Origin: Edolisoma coerulescens
Lineage: Eukaryota; Chordata; Aves; Passeriformes; Campephagidae
NCBI GenBank assembly: GCA_013397115.1
Contig: VWZW01007179.1
Coordinates: 1,732,176-1,796,175 of the forward strand
Length of the DNA stretch: 64,000 bases
Direction: 5' to 3'
Every line of letters begins with the position of its first letter. The first letter of the stretch is position 1. The notes under the pieces were generated by a model. That model worked only from the letters and a program-made list of their open reading frames with translations, ran no database searches and was not told the origin of the DNA. Shown here one piece after another: positions 12,715 through 26,500 of this stretch. The position numbers and the translations under genes are program-made.

Positions 12715-12730
12715 TATATGAAGACTTAGC
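12650..12730 (-). CDS. VWA3A: VWA3A first coding exon with probable start ATG
   Basis: The exon follows a T-rich acceptor (aacaag) and contains ATG at 12,712-12,714 with G at +4, then MDTYVRKMACLLDNDQYLEK. The frame is open for five codons upstream of the ATG, so a start further 5' cannot be excluded. Only about 1 kb separates this exon from the end of MOSMO. Confidence 0.65.
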
Positions 12731-13214
12731 CTTGTTAAAAAAAAAGTAAAAAGACAGCATTAGAGTAAAAAGGTTCAAATACTCAGGAATAAACACTATT
12801 AAAAAGGTAGTAATATTATCAGCAACTTAAATGATAATTTATATTGTATGTGGGACAACAGTAAACGAAAAAATAAAGAGAAGTTACAATTATCCATTTA
12901 TAGAAAACACATTTAGGAACTATTCTGCAGGAACTGCTTGTTAAGGGATTTTATGCAGTTAATTATATGTGTGCACAGCTGCTGGGAGACCGGCTACAGA
13001 GATCAACCAGAAAAAGAGATTAATCACAGCAAACCCCAGAGCGGCGGCGGGAGCTGAGCCAGCCGGGCTGGCAGCGGGCGGGCGCGCTGCCCTCGGGTTT
13101 AGGCGCGGTACGACTCAAGCAAAAACCATAAAATCTCCGTTTTCCCTTGGCCGGGCTCCCCCGCCTCACCCCGTCCCGGGCCACCCGGGCCCTTCAGCTC
13201 CCAGCGGGTGTCAG

Positions 13215-13420
13215 CGCAGCCCTTCCCGTCCCCGAGAGCCTCCTCACCCCACGGGGGAAAGAACCCTGGGTTCCCCGACCCCGCGCTGTCCCGTGCCCGA
13301 GACTAACCTCACCCCACCGGGGAGAGACCCCTCGGCTCCTCCGACCCCGCGCCGCCCGGTCCCGTCCGCTGAGACTCACCTGACCGGGGAAAAGGCTCTC
13401 CCGTGCCCCGTCCTCCCTCC
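13215..13420. repeat. Imperfect tandem repeat, about 65-70 bases, three units
   Basis: Units begin near 13,231 (ccgagagcctcctcacccc), 13,295 (ccgagactaacctcacccc) and 13,366 (ccgctgagactcacctgacc). Each is followed by a cgggg(a/g) run and, in the first two, a ccgaccccgcgc segment. Each unit carries a reverse-strand donor-like ggtgag or ggttag. Confidence 0.6.
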
Positions 13421-13638
13421 CTGGGCACCGCGCCAGTGACAGGGACCACCAACACCCTTTTAGCACCTCCCGGCACCGCCCCGACTCTTCCCTCGAGCGG
13501 GACCCCGGGAGCGGAGGGGCCCAGCCCGGTCCCCACCCGGTGTTGCGGCGTTGCCGGTGGAGACGGGGCCGGCCCCGGGGCGCCGCTTCCCGCCGCCTGA
13601 GGGCGCTGGGGGGCAGGAGGAGAGGGGCCCGCCGGGCG

Positions 13639-13706
13639 TGAGGGGAGACAGCTGAGGGGAGTCACCTGAGGGGAGTCACCTGAGGGCAGACACCTGAGGG
13701 GGGACC
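13639..13706. repeat. 14-base minisatellite, about 4.8 copies
   Basis: Consecutive 14-base units: tgaggggagacagc, tgaggggagtcacc, tgaggggagtcacc, tgagggcagacacc, then a partial copy. It lies at the edge of the VWA3A CpG island facing the MOSMO poly(A) site. Confidence 0.9.
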
Positions 13707-13767
13707 TGTGTGCGGGGCGGGGTCGGTTCCAGTCAGTGCAGCCGGGGCCAGTCGCTTTAGTAGACAA

Positions 13768-13773
13768 TTTATT
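13768..13773 (-). terminator. MOSMO: Poly(A) signal AATAAA, probable MOSMO 3' end
   Basis: TTTATT on the plus strand, the last canonical signal before the VWA3A CpG island. Cleavage would fall near 13,750, about 10-20 bases from the island edge. Confidence 0.5.
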
Positions 13774-16656
13774 TTGATAAACTTGCTCAATAACAAAAAT
13801 ACAAGTGAAGAAAATTATGTTCATTTTATACAGTTTGTATTAACATTTGTTCGGAAATCATTAATTGAAAAAATGCTCTAACCAATTAGAAAACAACTCT
13901 CAGTAAAGGCTGGGGGGCGCAGGCGGCGGGCCCAGCCTCGAGCCCAGGCAGGACAGCCTGCCTGCAGACACCATTTCCTTCATTATGTTCATCCTTCACA
14001 AAGGTTTCAAAGGACAGCTTTCATTTTCCTGTGTGTGTGTCAGGGCAAACAGGAACGTACAGTTGTGTTCTGGAGTGGTTAAACAACGTCTCGGAAACAC
14101 AGGGACGGCAGGAGGGCCCGGCTCTGGCGGTGTGGCACGCTGCCCGCGGCTTTGGGACACCGGCACCGCTCTCCAGCAGGATTAACAGCGGTAAAAACCA
14201 GGTTAAATGGTTAGGCTGGTGTGTTCAGGGAAGCACACCCTCCCCAGGTCTGAGCCAAACAGCTTCCAGGCAATTATTTTCAGCTGAGCTCAATGGTAAG
14301 ATTTATACAGACAAATTTACTAGTTTTCCTTCCGAAAGTATTTTCAGTTTCCAATCTTTCATTTTGTTGGCCAAATAAATGACAAAGTATGCACAAATTA
14401 CATTATGATGGGGCATCAAACCTTTGGGAGGATTTAGAAGCAAAAGAATAAATGGAATTCTCTAGTAACATATGAAATGAGCTGTCCTTCAAAAAGTTAA
14501 AAAATAATGGCTGGCAGAATCAGAAAAGTTTATGTAAACACTCAACACAAATATGGGATTACCTTTGGAGAAGATTCATATGAAAACATTTGCTTTTCAT
14601 GAACTGAAAAAGTCTACAGATGTTTAGGCATGTTCAATACGAACTTCCTGTAGTTCAAAACAAAACCTTGTGCAAATAAAACCTATAAATAGTCTTCAGC
14701 AGATTTTACAGTGATGCTCTTAGGTATGAAAAGAATGCACACAACTTTAAAACAAAAGTAACAGACATAAGTTTGACAAATGATTGCACCATAAAACAGT
14801 GTTTTATATACAGTTTACAAGATATGATTTTCTGCTATAAATTAATACTGTACTATATAGTACTTAGTGACCTTATTAAAAGCAACTGTTGACAGCTGTC
14901 TCTTCAATTACTGGGTTGGGTTTTTCTAAATGCATTTGGCATCATCTATTTCTGGACTTGAAATGCTCAAATATTTAATAAATCTATTTGTTAAACCTTT
15001 GCTAAATTTAATAATTCATACCAATAGCACTCTGGCAGATCAGATAAATTTCCAGTCAGCCAACCACAGTCTGGGTATGCTCCAAGATAAGTGTTTCTTT
15101 TTTTTTTTTTATTATGATGATCTATTTAATCAAAGCCAAAATCCACACGATGTTACAATAACTGAAATAAGTAAGTTAGAGGGGCAGGAAGGGAAAGAAA
15201 TCTTAGCAGCTGAGAAACTCTCCCCACCCCCCAGTTGTGTTCCAGTTACAAAAATCTCGAACTATTTACAAGTGTAACATTTCTGAAAACGTAATTTATA
15301 ATCCCATTTTTAGTGAATACTTTATCTTAAGACACAGTAGTGATAACACCAAAAATTTTAACACATATCAAGCAGTTGAACCCTGCCTTTTACCTCCACC
15401 GCTAGGGGCCTCAGACTGCCCATGCAGATGAAGGCTTAAATTAAGAACCAAATCGTATTTCAACCATGACTTCCAAGTAAGTGCTTGGCTGTATTTACAG
15501 ATTAGTATACTTTAGAAAAATTTAGTGATCCATAAACACTCCATTCTACTTGTGAATGAGCTGACTGGAAAAAAAAATACTTAGAAACCATTCCAGTGGC
15601 AAGTTTGGTCAAAAATTAAAAAAAAAAAAAAAAATCAACAAATAACCTTTTGTATTAAAATACCTTGGGAGGGGGAGAGGGAAGAGATGGAGAAAACAGG
15701 GACTCACTACAGTCTGAATGGCACAGAGTTTAAAATAATTGTGCAAATTGTGTTATTTTTAAACACTCCAGCTTACCTGGTATTTTATTTTAACAACAAC
15801 CTCATTCTAAAATGAGTGTCTATTCATTGATGCAGTTCCTCTAGTAAGCTCAATGAAACAGCCCACAAAACAGGCAATTTTTTTGTTTTCAGAATGAAGC
15901 TCAGGTAAACTATGTATGAACTGGAAAACAAATACTGATAGTGCAGGCAGCTTCCCCGGAACACCAACCTAGTAGTGAATTAAGATGTCTGTGGATTCAA
16001 TGGTTTATCCTTGTGTTGAAAAATGAAACTACTTTTAGTGAGGAATATTTACTCCAAATTTGGGTGGCCATTAAACCTACATTTAAAATTACAACTTTAG
16101 TAAACAAGGCATACATTTTTAAACAATTATATTGCTCATTTTTTCGGCAAAGACGAATTAATACTCAGGTAAAATAAGTTCATCCATCTTTGCAGTGGAA
16201 TAGTGTTTGCATTAGTTTAAACACTGCATTTTGTATGTGCTAGAGAAATGCTTACCTATGGTAAAATGCTGTGCTTGGACATGTATGAATGCTAATGTAA
16301 CAAAGCAGTAGAAAAAGAGATGTCCGTACAACAGTTGCTAATAATTTAAATAGTGTCAGTTTCCCAAAATTAGGATTTTAAGGTATGACATGATCTCACC
16401 TTCTACCCTCATATACAAATAAATTACCATAAAAAGAATTTTAGCTTAACTTAAAATTGCACCTAGAAAGGCATGGGATCGTTTGTACCTATTACAAAAA
16501 ACTGTTAAAATCAAGGGCTGCTACAAAGAATGAGGTAAACTGAAGACTCTCAGCTATGTGGCCTTCAGAAAAATGGCTTTTTTCTATTGAGTTCTAGTTT
16601 TGCACACCACAGTGTTTTGCTAGCAAAGCATTCTGAGTTCTTTTCCAGGAACCATT

Positions 16657-16775
16657 TGTGTGTATATACATATATATACATATGTGTATATACACACACA
16701 CACACATACACACACACTGTATACTGCATCAGCAAAATATATATATATTTATATATATATTTATATAAATATAAG
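16657..16775. repeat. Compound TG/TA/CA microsatellite
   Basis: Alternating tgtg, tata, cacaca and tatata tracts inside the MOSMO 3' UTR. Likely length-polymorphic. Confidence 0.92.
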
Positions 16776-17368
16776 GACGAAATCCCCCTCTAAAACGTTC
16801 CTTAGTGTTTCCTAGAGCTTATGGGGGAGGAAGGGATGTATGTCTTTTTGCTGTTACATACATTGAGAGAACATGTTTTGATCTATTGGCTTCTTGGTGC
16901 AGTAATGCAAGATTGATCCACCTTGGTGCCAAAGGCTTTGCTCATCAGAAGGAAGATGTAAAATACTAATCTCCTAAACAGCGAGGCCAGCCTCACTTGA
17001 ATTCCTCCGCAGCCCTCTGGTCTACCACAAGGTTCATAAATACTTTGACTTCCAAATTGTTAGACGTTAAAAACAGGAACAGTCCAGTAACGTGGGGCGT
17101 TATGCTTCTCAGTGGAAAGCATTCTTCACTAGTTCCTATCACAGTGCAGACCTGACTGCATTAAGTATGCTCAGGAGATTAGTCAACGTGGTCTGTATTT
17201 GGTTATGGGAAAGGCTCTCCTTTTTTCATCCAAAGTGCATAGTGAGAACAAGTCAAAGCATTCCTCTTTTCAGTCAGTGTTTGATAGTCTGATTTAGGCA
17301 TCCTCCTGAGAATGCAATTCTGATGTCTTGTCCTTTTCCAAAATAAAGTCCTGCAGTCCAGACATTCA

Positions 17369-17553
17369 TCAGCCAGGTAAACAAACTTTGCCAGCAAATA
17401 GAAGTCCCACTATTGTAAAGAAAATGGATAAGACAAACAGTACATACGAAGACCCAACCACTGTGTTATTGGGTAATTTATATGGTTGACCTCCAACTTC
17501 ATTGATGTAAAATCCTATTGGAAATATTAGGGCTGCCATACAGAATAGAATCA
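17369..17553 (-). CDS. MOSMO: MOSMO exon 3 coding part with stop
   Basis: Begins TG, completing an ATG methionine codon split with exon 2, then ILFCMAALIFPIGFYINEVG, GQPYKLPNNTVVGSSYVLFV and LSIFFTIVGLLFAGKVCLPG, then TGA at 17,369-17,371. Acceptor ctttgcag. The loop carries an N-glycosylation-type NNT. Confidence 0.97.
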
Positions 17554-20500
17554 CTGCAAAGAAAAGAGAAAAGAAAAAAACAGTCACTGCTGTGTTAAAG
17601 TGAAAATATTTACCCATTGACAGAGCACTCCAGAAAAACAAGCAAAATATCCTGACTGAACTGAAGAGCTGAGATCAGAGCTATCTGAGCTGATAACTTG
17701 CTTGAAATGACTGAGTAGGCTTTGTGTCGCTTTCAAAACATCCCTCATCTACTCCTAAGAAAGACTAAAAGTCCCCAATTTTGACTGTAATTTCAGTTCT
17801 GCTCACTAGATCATGAACTCTCTTTACAGCATAAAAAATTTGGCAGATATACTTCTATCACATCTCAAAGCTTAGTCATTTCTTCTCCAGCTATTTCAGA
17901 GTCATTTTGTCCAGTTAAGATAAAGCAACATTCGACATTGAAGAAACTTTTTCAGTTATCAGTTGTATTTCTCAACTGTAGCTGCCCTCTCCTATTCTTC
18001 AGGCATTCCTTTTCCGTGAAAGCTTTGCTAAAAATAGAAAACAGTCAGATTGTCATTACTATTTCTTTTAAGATTAAAAGATACCAGTTTCCTGAAGTTA
18101 TATGAATGTTTCCTTAGATAATGAAATATCCTTAGAATTTCCCATTGGAATACAATGAAATGAAAGTTTTCTGATTCAGTTTAATCCAAGCTTCTTAGTG
18201 AAAAACTTAAGTCAGACTCCGTCAACAAAAAGACCAAGCAATGAGGGGTTTTATTTCACCTCAAAGTTAGACTTATGTATGTGTTTTGTTCTTGCAACTG
18301 ACTCTGTGTGAAAGTACAAGAAATCCAGAACTCCTGTTAAAGAACTACATTATGGACTTCACAGGTCTTCAAGTATCAATAGTGGCCAAGATTCCCCACA
18401 GCCCATTTCAATATCCTGATCAATTCCAGGAGACAACATCCAGTGCTGTTTCCCAGATGACAACTTCAGTGTTCCTGTAACACACCTTTGGAAAAGTAAC
18501 CCTGTTTAGTTTGGATGTAGCTGTGCAGGACTCTGCTGCCTCAACCAGGAGAATGACTTCCAAATATGGCTCCTCTGAGAGGCAAGATATTCTTCACAAT
18601 AAAAAGGATTAGCTTTTGAATTGGTTTGATTGCATATGCAAGAATATAGTTGGGTTTTTTTAATCAGTATTAGAATAAAAGAGAATTTTATCTGATTCTA
18701 CCAGTTCAGTCAAGTATTGGTACTTTGCTCTTATTTCACTTCTATGTATTTCAACTGTGTTTCAAACATTATTTACTGTGAGTGGAACATGGCACCGCAG
18801 TACCTATTATTCAACCAAATCTAATTAGATCTGGGGGGAGAGAGGAGCTGAACCTGCTCTGTTCTCTCACCAGCCCCACAAATCCACACACCAACATCTT
18901 CTAACATGAAGCACAGCTCACACTGAAGCCTCTCCTAGTCCTCAAACTCTGCCTATAGCCTGGCCACACAAAAAAGAAAATTCAAGCCAAGTTACAATGC
19001 TCCTGCCTGAACAAAGTGTATTATATGCTGATTTTTTCAGCTTTCTCTAGTTAACACAGGCTGCTGCTTTTAGTTTGTTAGTAAGGGACACAGGTGCTGT
19101 CCTTGTATCCCCTTTCTCTTCTCCAGCACTACAAGACAGAAGAAACCCTGGGAATGCTGTTCCCTACTTGAGCATCCTTACAAGTCAAACAAGCAACATT
19201 AAAAACCACTGGCAACAGTAATAGCCCTCACCTTAACCACTGGCTCCCCTGCAAGTCAGAAGTGCTGCAGCTGCTTTTGTTTCCAAAGGCACGTAAAATA
19301 AAATAGGAGCTTGCCTGTCCCCTTTGGCCTCACCAGAACAAAGTTTCTAGTCTTTACAAATGAGGAAACAATCGGCTGGAGCAGCATCAATATTTTTTAA
19401 TGTAGCTTCACTACTGCTCTTCCTCACTAAACACAGATGCTCCAGTTTATCCAGCTACGATGCTCACACTAAACCTATTTTCAATGGACTCCGTGTTTAT
19501 CCAAGACAAACAGTTTACCACATATTTTACAACTTAGTGCTTATGATTTCCATAGCACAGGTCTCAGCTTTGAGGAAAGAACACTCATATTCTAGAAGGT
19601 ACTGGCTGTGGGAATGATGAATCTGAATTCAGAGTGTCCAAGTAGGACCTGAGCATAAACAAGGATGCTTTCATAAACCATGATCCACATCAGAACATTA
19701 GCTGCTCCTTGCCTTCCAAAACATAGAGAGCAGCTTTCACAACACCTTGAGGCACGAGCAGCCAGCACCAGGACCATCCCTTCGGCTGCCAGTGCCGAGC
19801 AGGAAAACCCAGACGTTCCACTGGAGGGGGCTCGTGTCTCGCTCGCACTGTGCCCGCACCGTCGGGCTGTTCTTCAAAGGGGAAGGGAAAGAGCACAAAC
19901 AGAAAACATCTGGCAACTGCAGTCACCACATTCCTGCTCAGTGCCACTTCGTCAGGCCATTTATTAGAACAGAACCAAACACCCAGCAACCAGACATTAA
20001 ACACTGAACAATCAAGAAAGTTTTAATCTACATGATTATCAGTCCATGTAATTCCACACTGCACAATCTAATCCTTAAAGGATGCTTCCTTTTCTTCTAT
20101 TATATCTCAAACATCTGAGTCCATCTGAGGAAAGCATGGGTATGTGTTTCTTGAGCACCTCTATGTAAGCATAGAAGAGCTTTCTAGTCTGCATCTGAAT
20201 GGTGGCTGTAAAACCAATTAGTTCTTGTAATTCTTTAGCTTGAAATTGTTTTGCATCTAATGACAACTTCAAAAGAAATCCAGTCTTAGAAAAAGGTCTA
20301 GTCTTCAGAGGGCTCACTGTAATATCTGCTTGCCTCTTTAGAGACACTTAACATAGAAAGCAGCACCTGGTACAAATCTTTAATAACTCAAGAAGCACTT
20401 TATGCACTGGGGAACACCAGACATTCACAGGACAGCTACTGTTAGTTAAGGATGTGATTATCCTGCCCCATTTTTACTTGCATTCCAAAAAGCAGTCCAT

Positions 20501-23500
20501 TATTGCTCATGAACTTTTAAATCCTCAGGAAAAAAACCCAAACCAAATCCAGACTCTCTGGTAAATGCTGGAAAAAAGGTAGAAATATGATTTTTCTGTC
20601 TAGCATCTTCTCCCTTGATACATCTCAGAGAAGCACCTCATCCAGTAGTAGCAGACACAGAATTAATCCCCTTTCTAGTTACAGCAGATGGTAAGAGACC
20701 TGAATCTGTAGGATGTAAACAGATCTTGAGGGAGCTCTGTGAATTCCTGCAATAGCCAAAACTGCAGTAACATACACGAGATCACCTATGTGGCCTCTGC
20801 AGGGAATAAGCTCTGGACATTGTTTCTAATTATGGAACTTAACAGTATTTGTCTGAAGGACCACAAAAATTACAACATTTGAGATTTCCACACCTTCACC
20901 ACATCTTATCTCTTCAACCGAAGACAGAAAACAAGCACCCTGAAAAGGCAAGAGATTTACAGAAATCTGAAGCAGAGGTAGCAAAACAGGAGCAGTGTCA
21001 GACATGTGGAATAATACCAAAACCAGGTTACTTTCTGGCTACCAACTTGTGTCACTGTGTGCCAGGGCACAGTTAGAGATGAGATGATACAGAAGCTGGG
21101 ATGGCAAAAGGCAGTTCTGGTATACAAGCAAAGGAAGAGCTGATCAGAGCTTTGCCTGCTACCAACACACCGGGCACAGCCATGGGTTTGTAACACCCTG
21201 TTCATTGAAGAAACACACAAAACCTGGGCAGTGCACAGATAACACCGGCACGGAACCCACGCTCCATCACACTGCATGAACGTGCTACTGCTGAAACATC
21301 AGTGATAGTTTTGGTAGTATCTACGCCCAGAGTGTCAATACCTATCACATCAGCAGGAACACTGATTCCTGAAAGACTCTTCTCTACAGGAAATGAAGGA
21401 AAACCTTCACATTTACCTTTACAAGACTCTTGTCACTCATGCAGTGTGACCTGGAGGACAGCAATACCTCTCCTCTCCACAAAGCTGTTTGAAGAGACGT
21501 CAGAAGGATGAGTTTCTGTGCAGTAAACCCACCAACAACTGGGGAATGAGGCACATGCTGTGCTTGTAAATACCCTCTGGGGTGTATCCCTACAGAAGTG
21601 TATACAGGAAAGAGAACTGACAGATCAAACTTCTGTCTTCTGCATTACTCTTAGCTACACACGATAGACAAGGCCAGTTTCAGCACTACTTCATACTTAT
21701 AGGTATGTAGTTGAAAAAATCTGGATATAGGTATGACTTGAAAAGATCTGGAGTCATCCAAGATGACAAGATTACAAGCAAAAATTCCGTGTTATGCACT
21801 TATATCTAAATTCCAGCATGAACTGGGCAAAAGTGACCTCTTACCAGGCTCTCCTTGCTGCTCTCAGAGTTGCAAGGAAAGGGATGAGCAAGAGGATTCC
21901 TTTGCCCTCAGATATTTACTCCAGACCCCCTTGCATTTGAAGGAACGGAGCTGCCAGTCCCAGAGCTCCCCTTGGACGCCCCAGCAGACTTCCCTGCCCG
22001 CCCAGGATAGATGTCCTGAGTTGTGATCAGAAAGTTCTGTGAGAAGAATATCTGCTAGCAGCCTGCACGAGGCCACTGGGTCTTGAAATCACTTGCAGAT
22101 GAGATGTAGTACAAATATGAGGTTTTCCCTACCCCCTTCTAATGAGTTACACATGTTTTCATCTAAACAGCACTGGCACTTCACAGGAAGGACCTGCTCA
22201 TGGTATTCCAAGTTGATTCCATGTGGCTGCACATTTCCTAATACTAACCTACAAATAGGTTACTAATTTGTGTTGCATCCAATGAACCACAGAAGTCACT
22301 CTCAACAACTTCTTGAAAAATCTAGAATTCTTCCTTCCATTCACTTCTATTTTTCAAAATTAATTTTCCTAACAAGAGAGTCCAGAGATAAAATTCCTCA
22401 TCATCTTTGTTAACAAGAATGCAAAGGGCACAGAGTTGTATGTATAGGAGAAGAATTTTATCATTTCAGCAACGCAGCAATCATATCTTAATAGAATTAT
22501 GAATAATTCTGACTTGCAAAAGAACAAATTAGTGTGTTTCATTATTAAACATCTCATACCAAGAAGACAAGTGCTGAAATAAAAACGTCCTTTTATACTG
22601 AGACATCTAATAATGAACCTGTTGCAAGCATAAAGAAATCTCCAGAGAACCCAACACAGAACAGCTTTAGGGTACCAGACATTTTGGCTGAACTGATGAT
22701 CACAGCTGCAGAAAACTAAAGCTGCAGGGATGTGATAATTTGAGATATTTAAGAAAAACACTGATATTTAGAACTCAAACTCCCATCTTCACCCAAGAGC
22801 TTTGACTCCAGCTTACTGTAAGCATCCTAACTTTATATGGCATTTTGGCTTTAACCCCCCCATATATTGGATGTACATGAAATACGTATAGATAAACAGG
22901 TGCACTGGAAAAGCTGGGATGGAATATTCAGTAATACTCAGGTCTGCTGTTTTAATCATTCACCGGAAAATAAATGAAAGTCAATCACAACGGATACAGC
23001 ATTTCAATAACTCCATTGTCTGCAAGAGCTGCACTGTTAATTTAATATGCTGTGGAGCAACGTTGTCAGAAAGATGGCTTTGATTGTACAAGTGCCTCAG
23101 TGAAGTACCTTTGTTGAAGCTGAGCACTTTTTAATACCATTCCCTTCCCAAAAACAAGGTTAAATCTTACTCGTATTAGGTATCACTAGATGTCACAGAG
23201 TTCCATTAAACCTTATTTATGCCCGTGTAAACCACAAACTTGCATTTTCTAGTTAGTGTTCACACTACCTTTTGTGGTTTGTCATAATTCAAGTCAATTT
23301 AAAAGCCCTCAGGTTTTGAGTTTTTTCATGCTGTCATCCCCACCATTAAGGCACCATTTCACAGTTGGGCTAAGCCTGTAACACACACCAAGAAAAGGAA
23401 GTTTGAAAGTTATTCCCCTTGCTCATTACAACTGTTTTTCTTTTGCACTGAAGTAGCCATAGGATATGTTTCCCTGTGTGCAAACACAGGGCTGGAGAAG

Positions 23501-26500
23501 GCTCAGCTGTGAGGAGTTACAACGGTGCTCATGCAGAGCAGGATGAGGGGAGGCAGAAAAGCACTGGTACTCCTCCCTCTGGCTAAAGCACGGCTGCAGG
23601 TCACTTCTGGAAGCAGAAGTCTCAGTGCTGTGAAGCACAGCAGATGCTCTGCAGTGGGCAATCCTCCTGCATAGCCAATTAGGATGCAGATATTCTGAAT
23701 AAAGCAGCTGCTGTGAGCACGAAGCAGGACTGAACCAGCCTCAACCCCGAACAAGGTATTCACGAGACACCTGAGGAAGGGACAGGTTACCTCAGATGTA
23801 CCAACTGCCTCCTCTGCCTCAGAGAGGGAATTTTCAGTAATTGCATGCTGCTAGGATTAAGTCCTGGATATATGGGAGTGGGGAAGTATGAAATACTACA
23901 GCCACTCAAGTCAGGACTGACCTTTTCTATCCCTGCTCATTTTCTTACGTCAATTAATGGCACTGCCCAAGGAAGGCAAAGGGTTCAGGCCTTCCTTTCT
24001 TTCACACCATTATTCCCTCTCAATTGCAGTCACTTAAGATACCAACCCCTTTATTTCTCAAGACTGATTTTTCCCTCAGATGTGGTATTTAAAGAGAAGG
24101 AACGTTTTGCATAGCAGGAGCCCTAAGCACATGCTCCTTTCCAATGCTATGGTGTTATTTCAGACTCCACCAGTTTATCCTGCATACAGGTCAACTGTGC
24201 AGTTGAGGTCACTTACTTCCAGTGAAAGCTATCCAGCGGGCATATTTAGTAGCTTCTCTTCGCCAGTGGGAAGCCACCAGCAAACCACATGTGACAGTTA
24301 GTGAAATGATTCCCATTATGATGAAAAATAACGTAGTGACCCACTCGGGAGGCAGCCGTGGAGGAATACAGGTCCTGTCACGTCCATGGATGGTTTGACA
24401 CTGTCGCACAAGGCCAACTGTGAGAGCACCTGAAAATACATAGCAGAGAGGCAAGTAAACTTTCAAAATCCTCTCTGAGGGGCGCTCAATTGCAAACCAC
24501 AGCTCAGAATTGCCCCAAAGTAAGGGATTCTTTCTCTGATGAACCTTAAGCCTTTCAAACACGGAGGATGGGGGGCATGCCATAAACATCTGTCTGCATG
24601 TTCCTTCATCACACGCTTGCACAAGCTGAAGTGAGATGGCTGCAAGCTGTATCTGGCTCCTGAGTGGCAATCAAGGTCTAATCAAAGGGATAAAGCACTC
24701 GTAATAAAGCCTGCCAATGTCTGCTGACGTGGTAGCTGAGTTGCATAGAGGATCACTCCCTCATCTGTGCAAGATGAAATACTTTTAGTCTAACAAAATG
24801 AGTTGTAGCCCCCTAAAATGCCTTTAATTGTCCAATATCTTTTTCCCCCTCATCTGTAAATACAGCTTAAGCCTCTGAGTCTTGCAGCAGAAACTGCATT
24901 TGATTCATGTATGATTTTAAAAACATTAAAAAAACCCCCACTTCTTGACAATAACTCATTAAAAAGAGTCCCTCCATGCAAGACTGATCAATCCTTTTGA
25001 TTGCTAACAAGTTACTGCACACAGAAACTGGGATATCTACACAAAAGATCTATCAAAAGATCCTAGAAAAAGGATAAGATTGGTACAGGAACCATAAAGA
25101 TTTAACCAAAATGATGTATTTTCTGTTAAATAATAATTAAAAAGAATCTTCTTTTAAATCCAAGTCAGTGCTTTTGAGACTCATAAATAAGCTTTTAGTG
25201 AGTTTTAATAGTGAAGTTATCTTTCTAACCCCAATGTAGTTTGCAAGATTAAGATCCATTTCCTCCAGTGTCTCTTAAACATTAAGTTCTAGATTTCTCA
25301 ATTTTATCCTTTCTTCTGAACTACTGTCCTAAATAATCACAATTATCCTTTATCTACATTAGGAGCAAAACCCAACAGTGGACAGCATTAGAGTCAACAT
25401 CTTTCTCCACAAATTACTTCAAGTAAATATTGTTTTAGTTGACCTATTTCAAATAAAGAGGGCAACTTAGACACAATTACAGTAAGGGAAACTTAGGTTT
25501 AGCATGTACTTTGGAGGGAGAAACATCTGCCATACTTTCCAGCCTCTTTTTGGGGAAAAAAAAAGCATGAAACAAAGGAGAAAGCCAATAGTCAAAAGGG
25601 TAACCAGTCCTAGCAAGCACCTCCTGGCGCCCTGGCGCCAATTTCTACAGATCCTCTCTGCTCACACCTCAGCAAGGAGTACCAGCAGAATCAGCTTCTC
25701 AGCTTAGAATTGTTGGGCTAGGAGGCAGCATATCATTATTATATGTCTGGAGTTTTATTAGGAGTACTGCTTCACATCCCAGGGAAGGATGAGAAGAACC
25801 AGCCCCAAAACCATTATCAGTTCTGTTCAGGTATTCTTGCAACATTTGTTTAGACTACAAAATTTCAGTCTAATTAAAATATATCCTTTTAATTACACAT
25901 CCACTGACTGAAAGATTCAGGGATGAATTTTCAGCTAAAAACTGAACAACCAGGAACCAAATAAAGTTGGCATTTTCTACTCCAGATAAACAGCAATCAC
26001 ACCATTGCTGTGCCCTAGGATCACACAAACCTGAGGCAGGGTTACACAGCAATCCTGCACAGCTCCACACCTGCACAGCACAGGTTTGCAAGAACTGCTT
26101 CTCTTCCAATGTTTTCATTGCACATCAGCTGCTGGGGCAGAGGGGAGATGTGCCTGTGTCCTTAAAAGTCAAGCTCCCTGGAACACACACTCTGCAGAAC
26201 CTCATACAAAACACTGAGCAGTTTCCTGTAGTTTGGGGATAAAGAGGCTATTCACTGCAGCATCATAGAACAGGAAATTAATCCCAATCACTCTGCAAGA
26301 CAAGGATTTAACAACAATTTCACTATCCTTACAGCAGAAGTCAGTTTTTTCTGAACTGCAATTCTAATCAAAGAATGACTTCATAAAAATGACATCATAC
26401 ACTCAATAGACATTTTCTGAATTCAAAGACCTCTCCTGACTTCAGTGGCAATAATTTAGTGCATTTTTAACTTTGGCAAAAGTAACGGTGATAGGAGTGA

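Larger units (their letters stand above)
13030..13735 (-). promoter_or_regulatory. VWA3A: CpG island, probable VWA3A promoter with untranslated first exon
   Basis: A very GC- and CpG-rich block between AT-rich flanks, directly 5' of the first coding exon of VWA3A. On the minus strand it holds a strong donor, CAG|gtgagt, with the exon ending at 13,380, which suits a noncoding first exon spliced to 12,730. Other weaker donor-like sites occur in repeated units of the same island. No TATA box is seen. Confidence 0.65.
13750..17368 (-). other. MOSMO: MOSMO 3' UTR
   Basis: AT-rich sequence with no coding exon runs from the MOSMO stop to a minus-strand AATAAA at 13,768-13,773, where GC content jumps. 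The human gene also has a long 3' UTR. It holds a dinucleotide microsatellite, an oligo-T run near 15,100 and an oligo-A run near 15,617. The end point is inferred from the signal only. Confidence 0.6.

Noticed and set aside
12969..13824. Long proline/arginine-rich open frames on both strands of the CpG island
   Set aside because: Typical of GC-rich island sequence, which has few stops. No known domain, and the repeats explain the composition.
22369..22761. 130-codon open frame on the minus strand in MOSMO intron 2
   Set aside because: AT-rich, cysteine/phenylalanine-rich composition, no family resemblance, no splice or promoter context. Consistent with a chance open frame.
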